Positions 25,179 to 34,137 are shown, counted from the stretch's first letter. The stretch: DNA of 41,375 nt from an uncultured Phocaeicola sp. (GCA_944321335.1 CALUKX010000022.1:1-41375); one strand, 5' to 3'. Program-made: numbers and translations. The notes: generated from the letters alone by a model not told the origin.

Positions 25179-26744
25179 ATGTTCAACAATCATCCTAAAG
25201 GATTGCTGGCGGCAGCGATTTCTAACATGGGCGAACGTTTCGGCTATTATATCATGAATGCCGTACTGGTGTTGTTCCTCTGTTCGAAGTTCGGATTGAG
25301 CGATGAAACCAGTTCATTAATCTTTTCAGTCTTCTATTGCGGTATTTATGTATTGAGCCTGGTTGGGGGTATCATTGCCGACAAAACTCAAAATTATAAG
25401 GCAACTATCATGTCCGGTCTTATCGTAATGTCTGTCGGATATGTCATCTTGTCTATCCCTGTCTTATCTACAGAGAAAAATATCTATTGGTTGCTTCCGT
25501 TAACCTGTCTGGCTTTGTTCCTGATTGCGTTCGGTAACGGTCTGTTCAAAGGTAACCTGCAGGCTATCGTAGGTCAGATGTACGACAATTACGAAAAGGA
25601 AGCGGCAACAAAAGGTCCTGAAGCGTTGGCTCTTGCCAGAAGTCGTCGTGACTCAGGTTTCCAGATCTTTTATGTGTTCATCAATATCGGTGGTTTGATT
25701 GCTCCGTTCGTAGCTCCTTTGTTGAGAGAATGGTGGCTGAAGGCACATCATCTGGCATATAATGCCGACCTGCCTGCCTTGTGTCACCAATATCTGCAGG
25801 ATGGCGCCAATATGGCTGCCGACAGCTATCAGAATATGGCCGAACTGGTTACTAAGGTGGGTGGAACTATGGCACCCGATATGACTCAGTTCTGTACCGA
25901 ATATCTCGATGTGTTCAATACCGGTATCCATTATTCATTCATCGCATCGGTAGTCGCTATGTTGATTTCATTGCTGATCTTCGTAGCCAACAAGAAAGTG
26001 TTCCCGACTCCGGCAAAGAAAGCCGCTCAGGAGAATGTCGGATACACTCCCGAAGAGAAGGCTGCTATGGCGAAGGAAATCAAGCAACGTCTGTATGCTT
26101 TGTTCGCTGTATTGGCAGTGGTTATCTTCTTCTGGTTCTCGTTCCATCAGAACGCACAGTCGTTGTCGTTGTTCGCACGCGACTTTGTGGTGACAGAAAG
26201 TATCGCTCCTGAAATCTGGCAGGCTGTCAATCCGTTCTTCGTGATTGTGCTCACTCCGGTTATCATGTGGTTCTTCGGAATCTTCGCCCGTCGTGGTAAG
26301 GCCATTTCAACTCCACGTAAGATTGCCATCGGTATGGCTATTGCCGGAGTTGCTTATCTGTTCCTTGCTATTTATTCAGGTATTATGGATTATCCTTCAG
26401 GTACCGATTTCAAGGCGATCGCCGATTCGGTTAAGGCAACGATGAAAGCCGGTCCTTGGGTATTGATTGTCGTTTACTTCTTCCTGACCGTTGCCGAACT
26501 GTTCATCTCCCCGCTGGGATTGTCGTTCGTGTCAAAGGTTGCTCCGAAACATCTTCAGGGATTGTGCCAGGGCTTGTGGCTGGGTGCTACTGCCGTAGGT
26601 AACATTTTCTTGTGGATCGGCCCGTTGATGTACAACAAGATTCCTATCTGGGAATGTTGGATGGTCTTCTTCATCGTATGCCTTGTATCAATGGGTGTGA
26701 TGCTCGGTATGGTGAAATGGTTGGAACGTGTGGTCAACTGCTAA
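25179..26744 (+). CDS. POT-family (MFS) transporter, variant coupling motif
   Basis: A 521-residue inner-membrane protein with about 12-14 helices and a POT/PTR layout: GERFGYYIMNAVLVLFL at the start, then GGIIADKTQNYKAT after helix 2 and FGNGLFKGNLQAIVGQMYD. Canonical POT carriers use ExxERFxYY in helix 1 for proton coupling; here the first Glu is Asn (NMGERFGYY). It faces a second POT gene with the usual motif. A large insert (about 195-235) is present. Peptide transport is plausible, but the altered motif makes the substrate and coupling uncertain. A terminator follows. Confidence 0.82.
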   Translation: MFNNHPKGLLAAAISNMGERFGYYIMNAVLVLFLCSKFGLSDETSSLIFSVFYCGIYVLSLVGGIIADKTQNYKATIMSGLIVMSVGYVILSIPVLSTEKNIYWLLPLTCLALFLIAFGNGLFKGNLQAIVGQMYDNYEKEAATKGPEALALARSRRDSGFQIFYVFINIGGLIAPFVAPLLREWWLKAHHLAYNADLPALCHQYLQDGANMAADSYQNMAELVTKVGGTMAPDMTQFCTEYLDVFNTGIHYSFIASVVAMLISLLIFVANKKVFPTPAKKAAQENVGYTPEEKAAMAKEIKQRLYALFAVLAVVIFFWFSFHQNAQSLSLFARDFVVTESIAPEIWQAVNPFFVIVLTPVIMWFFGIFARRGKAISTPRKIAIGMAIAGVAYLFLAIYSGIMDYPSGTDFKAIADSVKATMKAGPWVLIVVYFFLTVAELFISPLGLSFVSKVAPKHLQGLCQGLWLGATAVGNIFLWIGPLMYNKIPIWECWMVFFIVCLVSMGVMLGMVKWLERVVNC

Positions 26745-26774
26745 GCAATTAAACTAGATTCTATATAGTTTGGG

Positions 26775-26815
26775 GAGCCGCCTGAATCCGTCGGGATCAG
26801 GGGGCTCTCTTTTTT
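26775..26815. terminator. Terminator between the two convergent POT genes
   Basis: GAGCCGCCTGA (26775-26785) pairs with TCAGGGGGCTC (26797-26807) with one mismatch, followed by TCTTTTTT on the plus strand. Confidence 0.8.
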
Positions 26816-26846
26816 ATGTCATCTGCAATGATTTTTTACAAGGAGA

Positions 26847-28397
26847 TTATTCTGCTCCTTGCATCATTTTCTGAAGTTTTCCTGAGAAGAGGAAGAGGAT
26901 GACGGCTGCTGTACCGCTCATGAACACGAAGAGCATGAAGAAGTCGTACAGACTGGTAATCTGATATCCCATAAAGCTTCTGGCTGCACCGTCTTCCGGA
27001 TAGTAGCCGCTCAATACTCCGGCAAACTTGTTGGCTGTAGCTGTACTCAGATACCATACGCCCATCAGCAAAGATGAAAAGCGTAGGGGAGAAAGCTTGT
27101 ATACCAATGACAGGCCGATCGGTGCCAGACACAGTTCACCGATGGTGTGGATGAGATACAGACCTGTCAGCCACATCATGCTTACTTTGACGCCCGGTTC
27201 CACATCCTTTACTCCATAGGCGATGAACAGGTATCCCATCGAAAGGAGGAACAGACCGATTGCCTGTTTGCGCGGAGAACTCGGCTCAATGCCTTTGCGG
27301 CCCAAGAACGACCAGAACGAGGCGAGGATAGGAGCCAGTACAACAATCATAATCGGGTTGAACGATTGGAAGTAGGATGCAGGCATTTCCCATTTGCCTA
27401 TCATACGGTTGGTCTGCTCGTCGGCGAAGAAGGTTAGCGATGCTCCGGCCTGTTCGTAAGCCGCCCAGAAGAAGATTACAAAGAATGCGATGATGTAGAT
27501 TACACCGATACGCATCTTCTCTACGGTAGTCAGGCTACGGTCGGTAATGATGATTATCGGAATGACAATGGTAGTTGCATAGATGATTGAACCTATCCAG
27601 TCGGCTCCGGCAAAGATGCCTCCGTCACCTTTCCAGTTGATGGAGAAGAGAACGGTCAAAATTACGGTTCCTACTACCATCATGATGGTCCGTTTGTTGC
27701 CTTCAGGTTCCTTCTTGCCATCTTTGGCTGTTTCTTCCTTGGTTTCTTTCTTTGGTGCTATACCGACCGGATTACCGTATGGGTCGTGGATATACTTGTT
27801 CTTGAATATGGAGAATACTCCGGCTCCCAGAATCATACCGATGCAGGCAGCAAGGAATCCCCATTTGAAATCTTCCGGATGGCCGGTGTTTCCAACAAGT
27901 CCGCAAACCAACGGCGCTATCATGGAACCAGCATTGACACCCATATAGAAGATGGTGAACGCTGAATCTTTCCGCTTGTCGTCGGCGGTATAGAGACGGC
28001 CTACCATCGTCGAGATGTTCGGCTTGAAGAATCCGTTTCCTAGAATCAACAGCCCGAGTCCGCAGAACATCAGCCATTTTGCCAATGCCGCATCCTGATA
28101 ATAACATGCACTGATGAAAAGAAGGAACTGTCCCAAAGCCATAGTCAGCGCTCCTACAACAATCGAACGGCGGTTGCCCCAATAACGGTCGGCAATGTAA
28201 CCGCCTATCAATGGAGTCAAGTAAACCAGACCGGTATAACTGCCATAAACCTGCGATGCCAATTCCTTGTCGAAAAGCAATGCCTGTACCATGTAAAGCA
28301 TGAACAAGGCACGCATACCATAGTAACTGAAACGTTCCCACATCTCTGTCACGAACAGAAGATAAAGTCCCTTTGGATGCCCTTTTGTATGATTCAT
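26847..28397 (-). CDS. Peptide MFS transporter, POT/PTR family
   Basis: A 516-residue proton-coupled di/tripeptide symporter of the inner membrane. The canonical coupling motif is present near residue 20 (TEMWERFSYYGMRALF), followed by GGYIADRYWGNRRSIV and the PTR2 signature region GNGFFKPNISTMVGRLY near 125-140, with FTIFYMGVNAGSMIAPLVCG. A Lys/Glu-rich loop (about 215-240) separates the two bundles. The in-frame extension to 28502 lies upstream of the -7 box at 28445-28452, so MNHTKGHPKG at 28397 is the start. Confidence 0.93.
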   Translation of the reverse strand: MNHTKGHPKGLYLLFVTEMWERFSYYGMRALFMLYMVQALLFDKELASQVYGSYTGLVYLTPLIGGYIADRYWGNRRSIVVGALTMALGQFLLFISACYYQDAALAKWLMFCGLGLLILGNGFFKPNISTMVGRLYTADDKRKDSAFTIFYMGVNAGSMIAPLVCGLVGNTGHPEDFKWGFLAACIGMILGAGVFSIFKNKYIHDPYGNPVGIAPKKETKEETAKDGKKEPEGNKRTIMMVVGTVILTVLFSINWKGDGGIFAGADWIGSIIYATTIVIPIIIITDRSLTTVEKMRIGVIYIIAFFVIFFWAAYEQAGASLTFFADEQTNRMIGKWEMPASYFQSFNPIMIVVLAPILASFWSFLGRKGIEPSSPRKQAIGLFLLSMGYLFIAYGVKDVEPGVKVSMMWLTGLYLIHTIGELCLAPIGLSLVYKLSPLRFSSLLMGVWYLSTATANKFAGVLSGYYPEDGAARSFMGYQITSLYDFFMLFVFMSGTAAVILFLFSGKLQKMMQGAE

Positions 28398-28444
28398 ATT
28401 GTCAAAAGTTGATAAAATGTTATGTATTCTCTCAAAAAGATTTG

Positions 28445-28475
28445 CAAAAGTAACAAAAATATCGGTTTTGTCAAA
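28445..28475 (-). promoter_or_regulatory. Promoter of the peptide transporter gene
   Basis: On the minus strand TTTG (28475-28472), 19 bases, then TACTTTTG (28452-28445): a full match to the Bacteroidetes -33/-7 pattern. Confidence 0.75.
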
Positions 28476-28500
28476 ACAAAAAGGACTGATCGGGTGAAAC

Positions 28501-28531
28501 AAAAAAACGGGGCAGACCGAAGTCTGTCCCG
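28501..28531 (-). terminator. Terminator of the TPR gene
   Basis: Minus-strand stem CGGGACAGAC (28531-28522) with GTCTGCCCCG (28517-28508), a UUCG loop, one G-U pair, and a run of seven T. Confidence 0.9.
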
Positions 28532-28587
28532 CTGTGGATTATTCTTTTCGAAGTTTAAGCTCGATATTAAGCTTGGGAGATGTTGTA

Positions 28588-29190
28588 TCAACGTGCTGCA
28601 GTAGCTCCCTGCAGACTGTTTGTCACCTTATCGAAGAAAGCCGGATCCGGATTTGCCTGGATAAGTTCCATCATCAGGTCGTACACATCGGCACGGCTGT
28701 CGATTCTTACCGCCTGTTCCAGATCGCTCAATGAGTCTTCGTATTTACCGTTATTGAGATGGATTTCTGCACGCGCCATATAGTTGTCGAGGTCGTTGGG
28801 CATCAGACGGATAGCTTCATCCAGTTCGGTTTCGGCATCCTTATAATCTTCAGCATTCATCAGAATCATACCACGGGTGTAGTGTGCGAAAGAAAGATAT
28901 TCAGCATCATCGGCAGGAAGAAGTTCCAGACCGGTAGTCGCTGCCTGAAGGGCAAGCTTGGCATCTCCACAGGCATTGCAGATCAGTGCCATATAGCAAT
29001 GGGCATAACCGTTATCCGGATTCTGGTTGATTTCTTCGTTCAACAGCTTGTATGCCAATTCTATATTGCCTTCATTCAAGGCTTCTACTCCTTTTATGTA
29101 ATTGTCGCTATCCGGACGTGCAGCGGTCTTTCCGGAAACCTGGGCTATTGCCAGCAGGCAGAAAACGATGATACTAGTTAGTGTTTTCAT
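28588..29190 (-). CDS. Exported tetratricopeptide repeat protein
   Basis: A 200-residue protein with a signal peptide (MKTLTSIIVFCLLAIAQVSG) and three to four TPR units (about 30-185), such as YIKGVEALNEGNIELAYKLLNEEI, YTRGMILMNAEDYKDAETELDEAI and YMARAEIHLNNGKYEDSLSDLEQAV. TPRs mediate protein-protein contacts; this one probably sits in the periplasm. It is short and ends soon after the last repeat, so it could be a trimmed relative of longer Bacteroidetes TPR proteins. A terminator follows 57 bases after its stop, making it a single-gene unit. Confidence 0.85.
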   Translation of the reverse strand: MKTLTSIIVFCLLAIAQVSGKTAARPDSDNYIKGVEALNEGNIELAYKLLNEEINQNPDNGYAHCYMALICNACGDAKLALQAATTGLELLPADDAEYLSFAHYTRGMILMNAEDYKDAETELDEAIRLMPNDLDNYMARAEIHLNNGKYEDSLSDLEQAVRIDSRADVYDLMMELIQANPDPAFFDKVTNSLQGATAAR

Positions 29191-29234
29191 ATTGTTTTTA
29201 GGTATTGTTTTGTATAGGTTTAGTTAGATGGCTG

Positions 29235-29251
29235 CAAAACTAACTAGTTTT
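29235..29251 (-). promoter_or_regulatory. Promoter of the TPR gene with overlapping palindrome
   Basis: TAGTTTTG (minus, 29242-29235) matches TAnnTTTG. The perfect 7-2-7 palindrome AAAACTA-AC-TAGTTTT (29236-29251) overlaps it and could be an operator. Confidence 0.45.
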
Positions 29252-29304
29252 TCGCGAACGAAAGAATTTGAAGCGGATTATTTTTTATGTTTAAAATCAG
29301 CTTT

Positions 29305-30753
29305 TTAACACTTGCGAAGGCTTAGCAGATACAATCCCATGAAGGTAAGCAGTCCGTTCAGCATCAGCATCTCGTAACCGAACTGGTAGCCGGTGGCCTG
29401 ATAGGTGAGTCGGTCGGTTAGGTAACAGATTACGGGCGAGGCAACAGCAACATAAGGCACGAACTTGTCGCGTGTGGCACGTTTCGTGAAAAGTCCGAAG
29501 ATGAAGAGCCCCAACAGCGGACCGTATGTATAGGATGCCAATACATAAATGGTATCGATGACGCTTTGGCTTCCGATTGCTTCGAAGGCGAGGATGCAGG
29601 CAACGAAAACAACGGATATGAAGATGTGTACCTGGCGTCGGATACGTTGTGCGTCACGTTCCGAATATTTGCGGATATCGACGATATCAATGCAGAAACT
29701 GGTGGTGAGTGCCGCCAAAGCCGAGTCTGCACTGGAGAAGGCCGCTGCAATGATACCTATCGTGAAAAGAACAAGCACCGCCGGTCCGAGATAGCCTTCG
29801 GCGGCAAAGAGCGGCAGGATATCATCGCCTTTGGTGGGCAATGTGATGTTCATCATAGGCGCTGCAGCTACCAGCAGGATGCCTAATATAAGAAAGAGGA
29901 AATTTACCGGAACGAAAGATATTCCGTAGCAGTACATATTCTTCTGGGCTTCTTTAAGGTTGCGGCAGGAAAGGTTCTTCTGCATCATGTCCTGGTCGAG
30001 ACCGGTCATGACGATGGTAATGAAGATACCGCTGAAGAATTGCTTGAAGAAATTCTGTTTCGAAGCCCAGTCGTCGAATACGAAGATACGGTCGTAACCG
30101 CTTTCCTGAACGGTCTTTACCACACCGCCCAAGTCGATATCCATCACTTTCATTACCTGAATAATGATCAGTACCAAAGCAAAGAGAAGGCAGAGTGTCT
30201 GCAGACTGTCGGTCCACACGATGGTACGGATTCCACTACGCCGGGTATAGAGCCAAATAAGCACTACGGTTCCGATAGCCGTTACTGCAAAGGGGATATG
30301 ATAAGCGTCGAACAAGTAATGTTGCAGGATGACACACACCAGATACAGTCGTGCTGCAGCTCCCAGCATCTTCGAAAGCAGGAAAAACGTAGCTCCCGTC
30401 TTGTACGAACGCCGTCCGATACGTTCCCCCAGATAAGTATAGATAGATGTCAGATTCAGTTTATAGTATAGAGGAAGTAGGATATGTGCGATGACCAGAT
30501 ATCCGAAGAAGAAACCGATGCAGGTCTGCATATACGTCATGTCGATCGACCGTACCATACCCGGAACAGACACGAAAGTCACCCCTGAAAGGGAAGCTCC
30601 GATCATTCCGAAAGAAACTATGTACCAGGGCGATTGCCGGTTGCCTCGGAAGAAGGCGTCGTTGTCTGCGTGTTTTCCACCGGTAAATCTTGCAATAAGA
30701 AGAAGGATACCGAAATAGACCAGTATCGTTATAAGGATGTAAATTCCGTTCAT
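29305..30753 (-). CDS. Sodium:solute symporter family protein
   Basis: A 482-residue inner-membrane carrier of the SSS family with about 13 helices. It starts MNGIYILITILVYFGILLLIA and has the early signature FRGNRQSPWYIVSFGMIGASLSG near 36-58, including residues that line the sodium site, then GIIAAAFSSADSALAALTTSFCID near 330-353, the conserved TM8 Ser/Asp sodium-site region. The substrate (sugar, sialic acid, amino acid or other) cannot be told and no catabolic genes are adjacent. The gene is divergent from recR with separate -7 boxes. Confidence 0.92.
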   Translation of the reverse strand: MNGIYILITILVYFGILLLIARFTGGKHADNDAFFRGNRQSPWYIVSFGMIGASLSGVTFVSVPGMVRSIDMTYMQTCIGFFFGYLVIAHILLPLYYKLNLTSIYTYLGERIGRRSYKTGATFFLLSKMLGAAARLYLVCVILQHYLFDAYHIPFAVTAIGTVVLIWLYTRRSGIRTIVWTDSLQTLCLLFALVLIIIQVMKVMDIDLGGVVKTVQESGYDRIFVFDDWASKQNFFKQFFSGIFITIVMTGLDQDMMQKNLSCRNLKEAQKNMYCYGISFVPVNFLFLILGILLVAAAPMMNITLPTKGDDILPLFAAEGYLGPAVLVLFTIGIIAAAFSSADSALAALTTSFCIDIVDIRKYSERDAQRIRRQVHIFISVVFVACILAFEAIGSQSVIDTIYVLASYTYGPLLGLFIFGLFTKRATRDKFVPYVAVASPVICYLTDRLTYQATGYQFGYEMLMLNGLLTFMGLYLLSLRKC

Positions 30754-30770
30754 GATTTCTGTTTTGAGCG

Positions 30771-30778
30771 CAAATATA
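30771..30778 (-). promoter_or_regulatory. Promoter of the symporter gene, -7 box
   Basis: The minus strand reads TATATTTG, an exact TAnnTTTG match, 17 bases before the symporter ATG and back-to-back with the recR promoter. Confidence 0.5.
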
Positions 30779-30793
30779 CGTAGAAATTTTTTG

Positions 30794-30801
30794 TAAATTT
30801 G
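30794..30801 (+). promoter_or_regulatory. recR promoter, -7 box
   Basis: TAAATTTG matches TAnnTTTG, 20 bases before the recR ATG. Confidence 0.5.
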
Positions 30802-30821
30802 CCCGCAAATAAAAGAAAACG

Positions 30822-31439
30822 ATGAGTCAACAATATCCGTCTGTATTATTGGAGAAAGCGGTGGGCGAGTTTGCCAAGCTGCCGGGCATCGGCCGGAAGA
30901 CGGCCATGCGTCTGGTTCTGCATCTGCTCCGTCAGGATGTGGAAACGGTGGAGGCGTTCGGAAATTCGGTCATCAAGTTGAAGCATGAGGTGAAATATTG
31001 CAAGGTCTGCCACAACATTTCCGATACGGAAGTGTGCCAGATCTGTTCCAATCCTTCGCGCGATGCCTCCACGGTTTGTGTGGTGGAGAATATCCGCGAT
31101 GTGATGGCGGTAGAGAATACCCAACAGTATCGTGGATTGTATCATGTGCTGGGTGGGGTGATTTCTCCGATGGACGGTATCGGTCCGTCCGACCTGCAGA
31201 TCGAAAGTCTTGTGGAACGTGTGAAGACCGGAACTGTGAAAGAAGTTATCCTGGCCTTGAGTTCCACGATGGAAGGTGATACGACCAACTTCTACATCTT
31301 CCGCAAGTTGGCTCCTTTCGATGTGAAACTCACCATGATTGCCCGTGGTATCTCCATCGGCGACGAACTTGAATATACAGATGAAGTCACATTAGGACGT
31401 TCCATTGTAAACCGAACCGTGTTTACGGGAACCATGTAA
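30822..31439 (+). CDS. recR: Recombination mediator RecR
   Basis: A 205-residue DNA-repair protein that works with RecF/RecO to load RecA. Its domain order is standard: a helix-hairpin-helix ([18 protein letters not shown], 19-36), a four-Cys zinc finger ([16 protein letters not shown], about 59-74), a Toprim domain (about 81-175; [16 protein letters not shown] and [16 protein letters not shown]) and a C-terminal Walker-B-like tail. It is first of three genes on the plus strand. Confidence 0.97.
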   Translation: MSQQYPSVLLEKAVGEFAKLPGIGRKTAMRLVLHLLRQDVETVEAFGNSVIKLKHEVKYCKVCHNISDTEVCQICSNPSRDASTVCVVENIRDVMAVENTQQYRGLYHVLGGVISPMDGIGPSDLQIESLVERVKTGTVKEVILALSSTMEGDTTNFYIFRKLAPFDVKLTMIARGISIGDELEYTDEVTLGRSIVNRTVFTGTM

Positions 31440-31451
31440 TAACAAAAGAAA

Positions 31452-31916
31452 ATGGAAAAAGAAATTGCCAAGTTGCTTAACCGTCTGAAGGTCGAATACG
31501 GAATCCTGTGGGGATTGTGTTTGCTTCTGATTGTATTGTATGAATCCGATGTCTTGCCGCAAGGAATCTTTGCCGGTGATGCACGTGCCGAATATATGTT
31601 CGAAGTGATCGGGATTCTGCTTGCTGTAGGAATGATCCCATTGTCGCTGCGACTGTTCAGCCTTTCTCTCACACGATATGTAAAGGCTCTTCCTTTGGAA
31701 CAGGCCTTGAAGAGTTATCTTCGTTGGAGTGAGATCCGTCTCGGTCTGTTGCTTGTACCGGCTTTGTTCAATCTGGCCATATATTACTGGACAATGAATA
31801 CCACGGGATTGTTTTGCGGAGTTATGGTGCTTTTTGCAACTTTGTTCTGCATTCCGGGTCGTAGCCGCATGCTCGACGAACTCGATTTGCAGAATCTTGA
31901 TAAGAAAAAAGAATGA
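31452..31916 (+). CDS. Small integral membrane protein of unknown function
   Basis: A 154-residue protein. Hydrophobic stretches at about 17-36 (YGILWGLCLLLIVLYESDVL), 47-70 (YMFEVIGILLAVGMIPLSLRLF), 98-112 and 116-135 suggest four membrane helices, with a charged C-terminus (LDELDLQNLDKKKE). I recognise no named domain. It starts 12 bases after recR, and its TGA overlaps the ATG of the acetyltransferase gene (ATGA), so the three genes are probably one operon. No catalytic motif is seen. Confidence 0.8.
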   Translation: MEKEIAKLLNRLKVEYGILWGLCLLLIVLYESDVLPQGIFAGDARAEYMFEVIGILLAVGMIPLSLRLFSLSLTRYVKALPLEQALKSYLRWSEIRLGLLLVPALFNLAIYYWTMNTTGLFCGVMVLFATLFCIPGRSRMLDELDLQNLDKKKE

Positions 31917-32437
31917 AACCTACCGTTCTACATAATGAGAAGATTCGTCTCCGGGCTCCTGAACCTGAAGATATCGATGTGATGCTTGACTTCGAAAACG
32001 ATGAAGAGGTGTGGGATTGTGCCGATATGACCGGTCCTTATTCCCGCTATCATATCAAGAAATACATAGCCGAATCACAAAACAACCTCTTCGCCGACGG
32101 ACAACTTCGTCTGATGATTGAAGTGCCGGGGGGAGAGGTTGCCGGAATCATTGATTTGTTTTCTTTCGACAGCAGGCATCGGCGGGCAGAAGTGGGAATA
32201 GTCGTACGCAAGGACTATCGCCGTCAAGGTATTGCCCGTGCCGCTCTGGAATTGTTGGAACACCATAGCTTCCGGTTCCTTGGAATCCATCAATTGTATG
32301 TATATCTCCGCAAAGACAATGCTGCAAGTATGAATCTGTTCCTTTCGGCCGGGTACAAAATGGTTGGAACTCTGACCGATTGGCTGTATGACGGAACCGG
32401 ATATAAGGATGTGTGTATTTTGCAGAAAATAAGGTAG
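31913..32437 (+). CDS. GNAT family N-acetyltransferase
   Basis: A 174-residue acetyltransferase of the RimJ/RimL-like branch. It begins with the typical NEKIRLRAPEPEDIDVMLDFEND (about 7-29). The acetyl-CoA loop V-V-R-K-DYRRQGIARAALELL sits near 97-115 and LYVYLRKDNAASMNLFLSAGYKMVGTL near 125-150. It probably acetylates a protein N-terminus or small amine; the substrate is unknown. The start is fixed by the ATGA overlap. Its stop is one base from the stop of convergent yqgE. Confidence 0.92.
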   Translation: MKPTVLHNEKIRLRAPEPEDIDVMLDFENDEEVWDCADMTGPYSRYHIKKYIAESQNNLFADGQLRLMIEVPGGEVAGIIDLFSFDSRHRRAEVGIVVRKDYRRQGIARAALELLEHHSFRFLGIHQLYVYLRKDNAASMNLFLSAGYKMVGTLTDWLYDGTGYKDVCILQKIR

Positions 32438-32438
32438 T

Positions 32439-33029
32439 TTAATTGCACGACGGATATTGCGGATATTTCGACCACAGTTCATAGGGTGTTCCCAATTTGC
32501 TCATGCAGTCTTGCCACAGATCCTTATAATCATAGTCCAGTAATAGTTTTTTGTCGGTTTCTCCGATAATCCAGGAATTTTCTTCAATTTCCTTTTCCAG
32601 TTGTTTTTGTTTCCAACCTGCGTAGCCGGCAAAGAATCGGATATGGCCTTCTATGTCGTTGCCGGCCAGTATATATTCTTGGACTCTATCAAAGTTTCCG
32701 TTCAGATACAGACCATTTCCCAGATCGAGCGCACCTTCCAGGTCGCTCAATGTATGGATGAAGAAGATGGTATCCCTATCTACAGGGCCGCCCTTGTAAA
32801 CCGGAATGGTTGGTACGGATTTCAGTTTGGGAACCAGATCATGCAAGGTAATGTGATAACGGAAATCTTTGTTCATCACAATACCCATGCTGCCCTCTGA
32901 GTCGTGTGTTATCATCAGCACAACGGTACGTGCGAAATGATAATCATACAGCAGCGGAGAAGCGATAAGGAGACTTCCTACCTGCGGAAGGACCTTGTTT
33001 GACTCTACTTGAAATATGTGCATGTTCAT
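32439..33029 (-). CDS. YqgE/AlgH family protein
   Basis: A 196-residue protein of the widespread UPF0301 family. The N-terminus has the signature KVLPQVGSLLIASPLLYDYHFARTVVLM, then DSEGSMGIVMNKDFRYH near 43-60, VYKGGPVDRDTIFFIHT near 75-95 and RFFAGYAGWKQKQLEKEIEENSW near 130-155. Function is not established; AlgH has been linked to alginate and signalling in Pseudomonas. ATGs at 33029 and 33023 are both possible. The IS630 element begins 18 bases upstream of the first, so the native promoter has been displaced. Confidence 0.93.
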   Translation of the reverse strand: MNMHIFQVESNKVLPQVGSLLIASPLLYDYHFARTVVLMITHDSEGSMGIVMNKDFRYHITLHDLVPKLKSVPTIPVYKGGPVDRDTIFFIHTLSDLEGALDLGNGLYLNGNFDRVQEYILAGNDIEGHIRFFAGYAGWKQKQLEKEIEENSWIIGETDKKLLLDYDYKDLWQDCMSKLGTPYELWSKYPQYPSCN

Positions 33030-33121
33030 GACCTGAATTATTTATAATAAGTAGATGTTCATAATTAGTTTATATCATATAGATTTGCTACCTTTGCCTC
33101 ATAATCCTCAAAGCTACCTCT

Positions 33122-33538
33122 ATGGGCAAAGTCAAATCAATCAGATTAAAGGACTCCGAACGGTTGTCCTTGGAGGCAGGCTTCCGAAATGGTTCGAGCC
33201 ATTGCTTCCGGATGCGCTGCCGTGCCGTACTGCTCAAATCAGCAGGTTTTTCAAGCAAGGCCATAGGTTTGCAGACAGAAATGTCGCATGTGTCCGTCAA
33301 CTTTTGGGTAAAACGTTTTTTAACGGAAGGCATCAACGGCCTACAGACCCGCCCCGGCCGTGGCCGCAAACCTATCATGGACTGTACGGACGAGGAAGTT
33401 GTCCGCAAAGCCATCGAAAAGGACAGACAGAGCGTGAGCAAAGCCAGGGAAGCCTGGCAGAAAGCCACGGGCAAGGAAGCGAGCGACCTGACGTTCAAGC
33501 GTTTTTTATCAGCATTGGCGCAAGATATAAGCGAATAA
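33122..33538 (+). CDS. IS630 transposase, first frame (DNA-binding half)
   Basis: A 138-residue product if translated without frameshift. It contains helix-turn-helix modules (GFSSKAIGLQTEMSHVSVNFWVKRF near 44-68; LTEGINGLQTRPGRGRKP linker near 69-86; winged-helix-like LTFKRFLSALAQ at the end). The motif T-TTT-TTA at 33502-33508 fits a -1 slippery heptamer. A shift there continues exactly into the catalytic frame, giving about 338 residues, the normal IS630 size. Confidence 0.8.
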   Translation: MGKVKSIRLKDSERLSLEAGFRNGSSHCFRMRCRAVLLKSAGFSSKAIGLQTEMSHVSVNFWVKRFLTEGINGLQTRPGRGRKPIMDCTDEEVVRKAIEKDRQSVSKAREAWQKATGKEASDLTFKRFLSALAQDISE

Positions 33539-34137
33539 GAAAACGCCCAAGGGGAGTACCCTCGCCGCAACTCTATGCGTATAAGAGCGAGAAGTTGCAA
33601 GAACTTGAACATCTGAACAGAGACGGCAAAATAGACCTCTATTATGCCGATGAAAGTCATGTATGCACCGAAGGCTATGTGCCTTACGGCTGGCAATTCC
33701 GTGACGAAGATGTGTATATCCCTTCCCAAAAGGCACAAAGAGTCAACATCTTCGGCATGATAGACCGGAACAACCGCTATCATGGATTCACCACGACTGA
33801 AAGCATTGATGCGGACAAGATCGTTGAGTACCTCGATGACTTTTCCTTGCGCACAAAAAGAGATACGTTTATCGTGCTTGACAATGCGAGCGTACATCGG
33901 AACAAGAAAGTACGGGAACTGAGAGCACTGTGGGAGAAACGTGGGCTTTTCCTCTTTTACCTTCCGCCGTATTCCCCGCACCTGAACCTTGCGGAAACCT
34001 TGTGGAGGATAATGAAGACCAAATGGATCAGACCGCAGGACTATGCAAGTAGCGACAATCTCTTTTACACCGTCAATAGGGCATTGGCGGCTGTCGGGGA
34101 TACCTTGGGAATTAAACTTAAACATAATGCTGCTTAA
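33502..34137 (+). CDS. IS630 transposase, second frame (DDE catalytic domain)
   Basis: This is the frame reached by -1 slippage and is not likely to be translated alone. It contains the DDE triad: Asp in DLYYADESHV, Asp in FIVLDNASVHRNK and Glu in SPHLNLAETLWRIMKTKW. These are the standard IS630 motifs. The frame runs to the right terminal repeat, its TAA being part of it. All three acidic residues are intact, so the element may still be active if the frameshift is programmed. Confidence 0.85.
   Translation, partial: FFISIGARYKRIRKRPRGVPSPQLYAYKSEKLQELEHLNRDGKIDLYYADESHVCTEGYVPYGWQFRDEDVYIPSQKAQRVNIFGMIDRNNRYHGFTTTESIDADKIVEYLDDFSLRTKRDTFIVLDNASVHRNKKVRELRALWEKRGLFLFYLPPYSPHLNLAETLWRIMKTKWIRPQDYASSDNLFYTVNRALAAVGDTLGIKLKHNAA

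Noticed and set aside
33088-34125. Long open frame of 345 codons antisense to the IS630 transposase
   Set aside because: The plus strand carries the DDE transposase motifs; the antisense frame has no domain.
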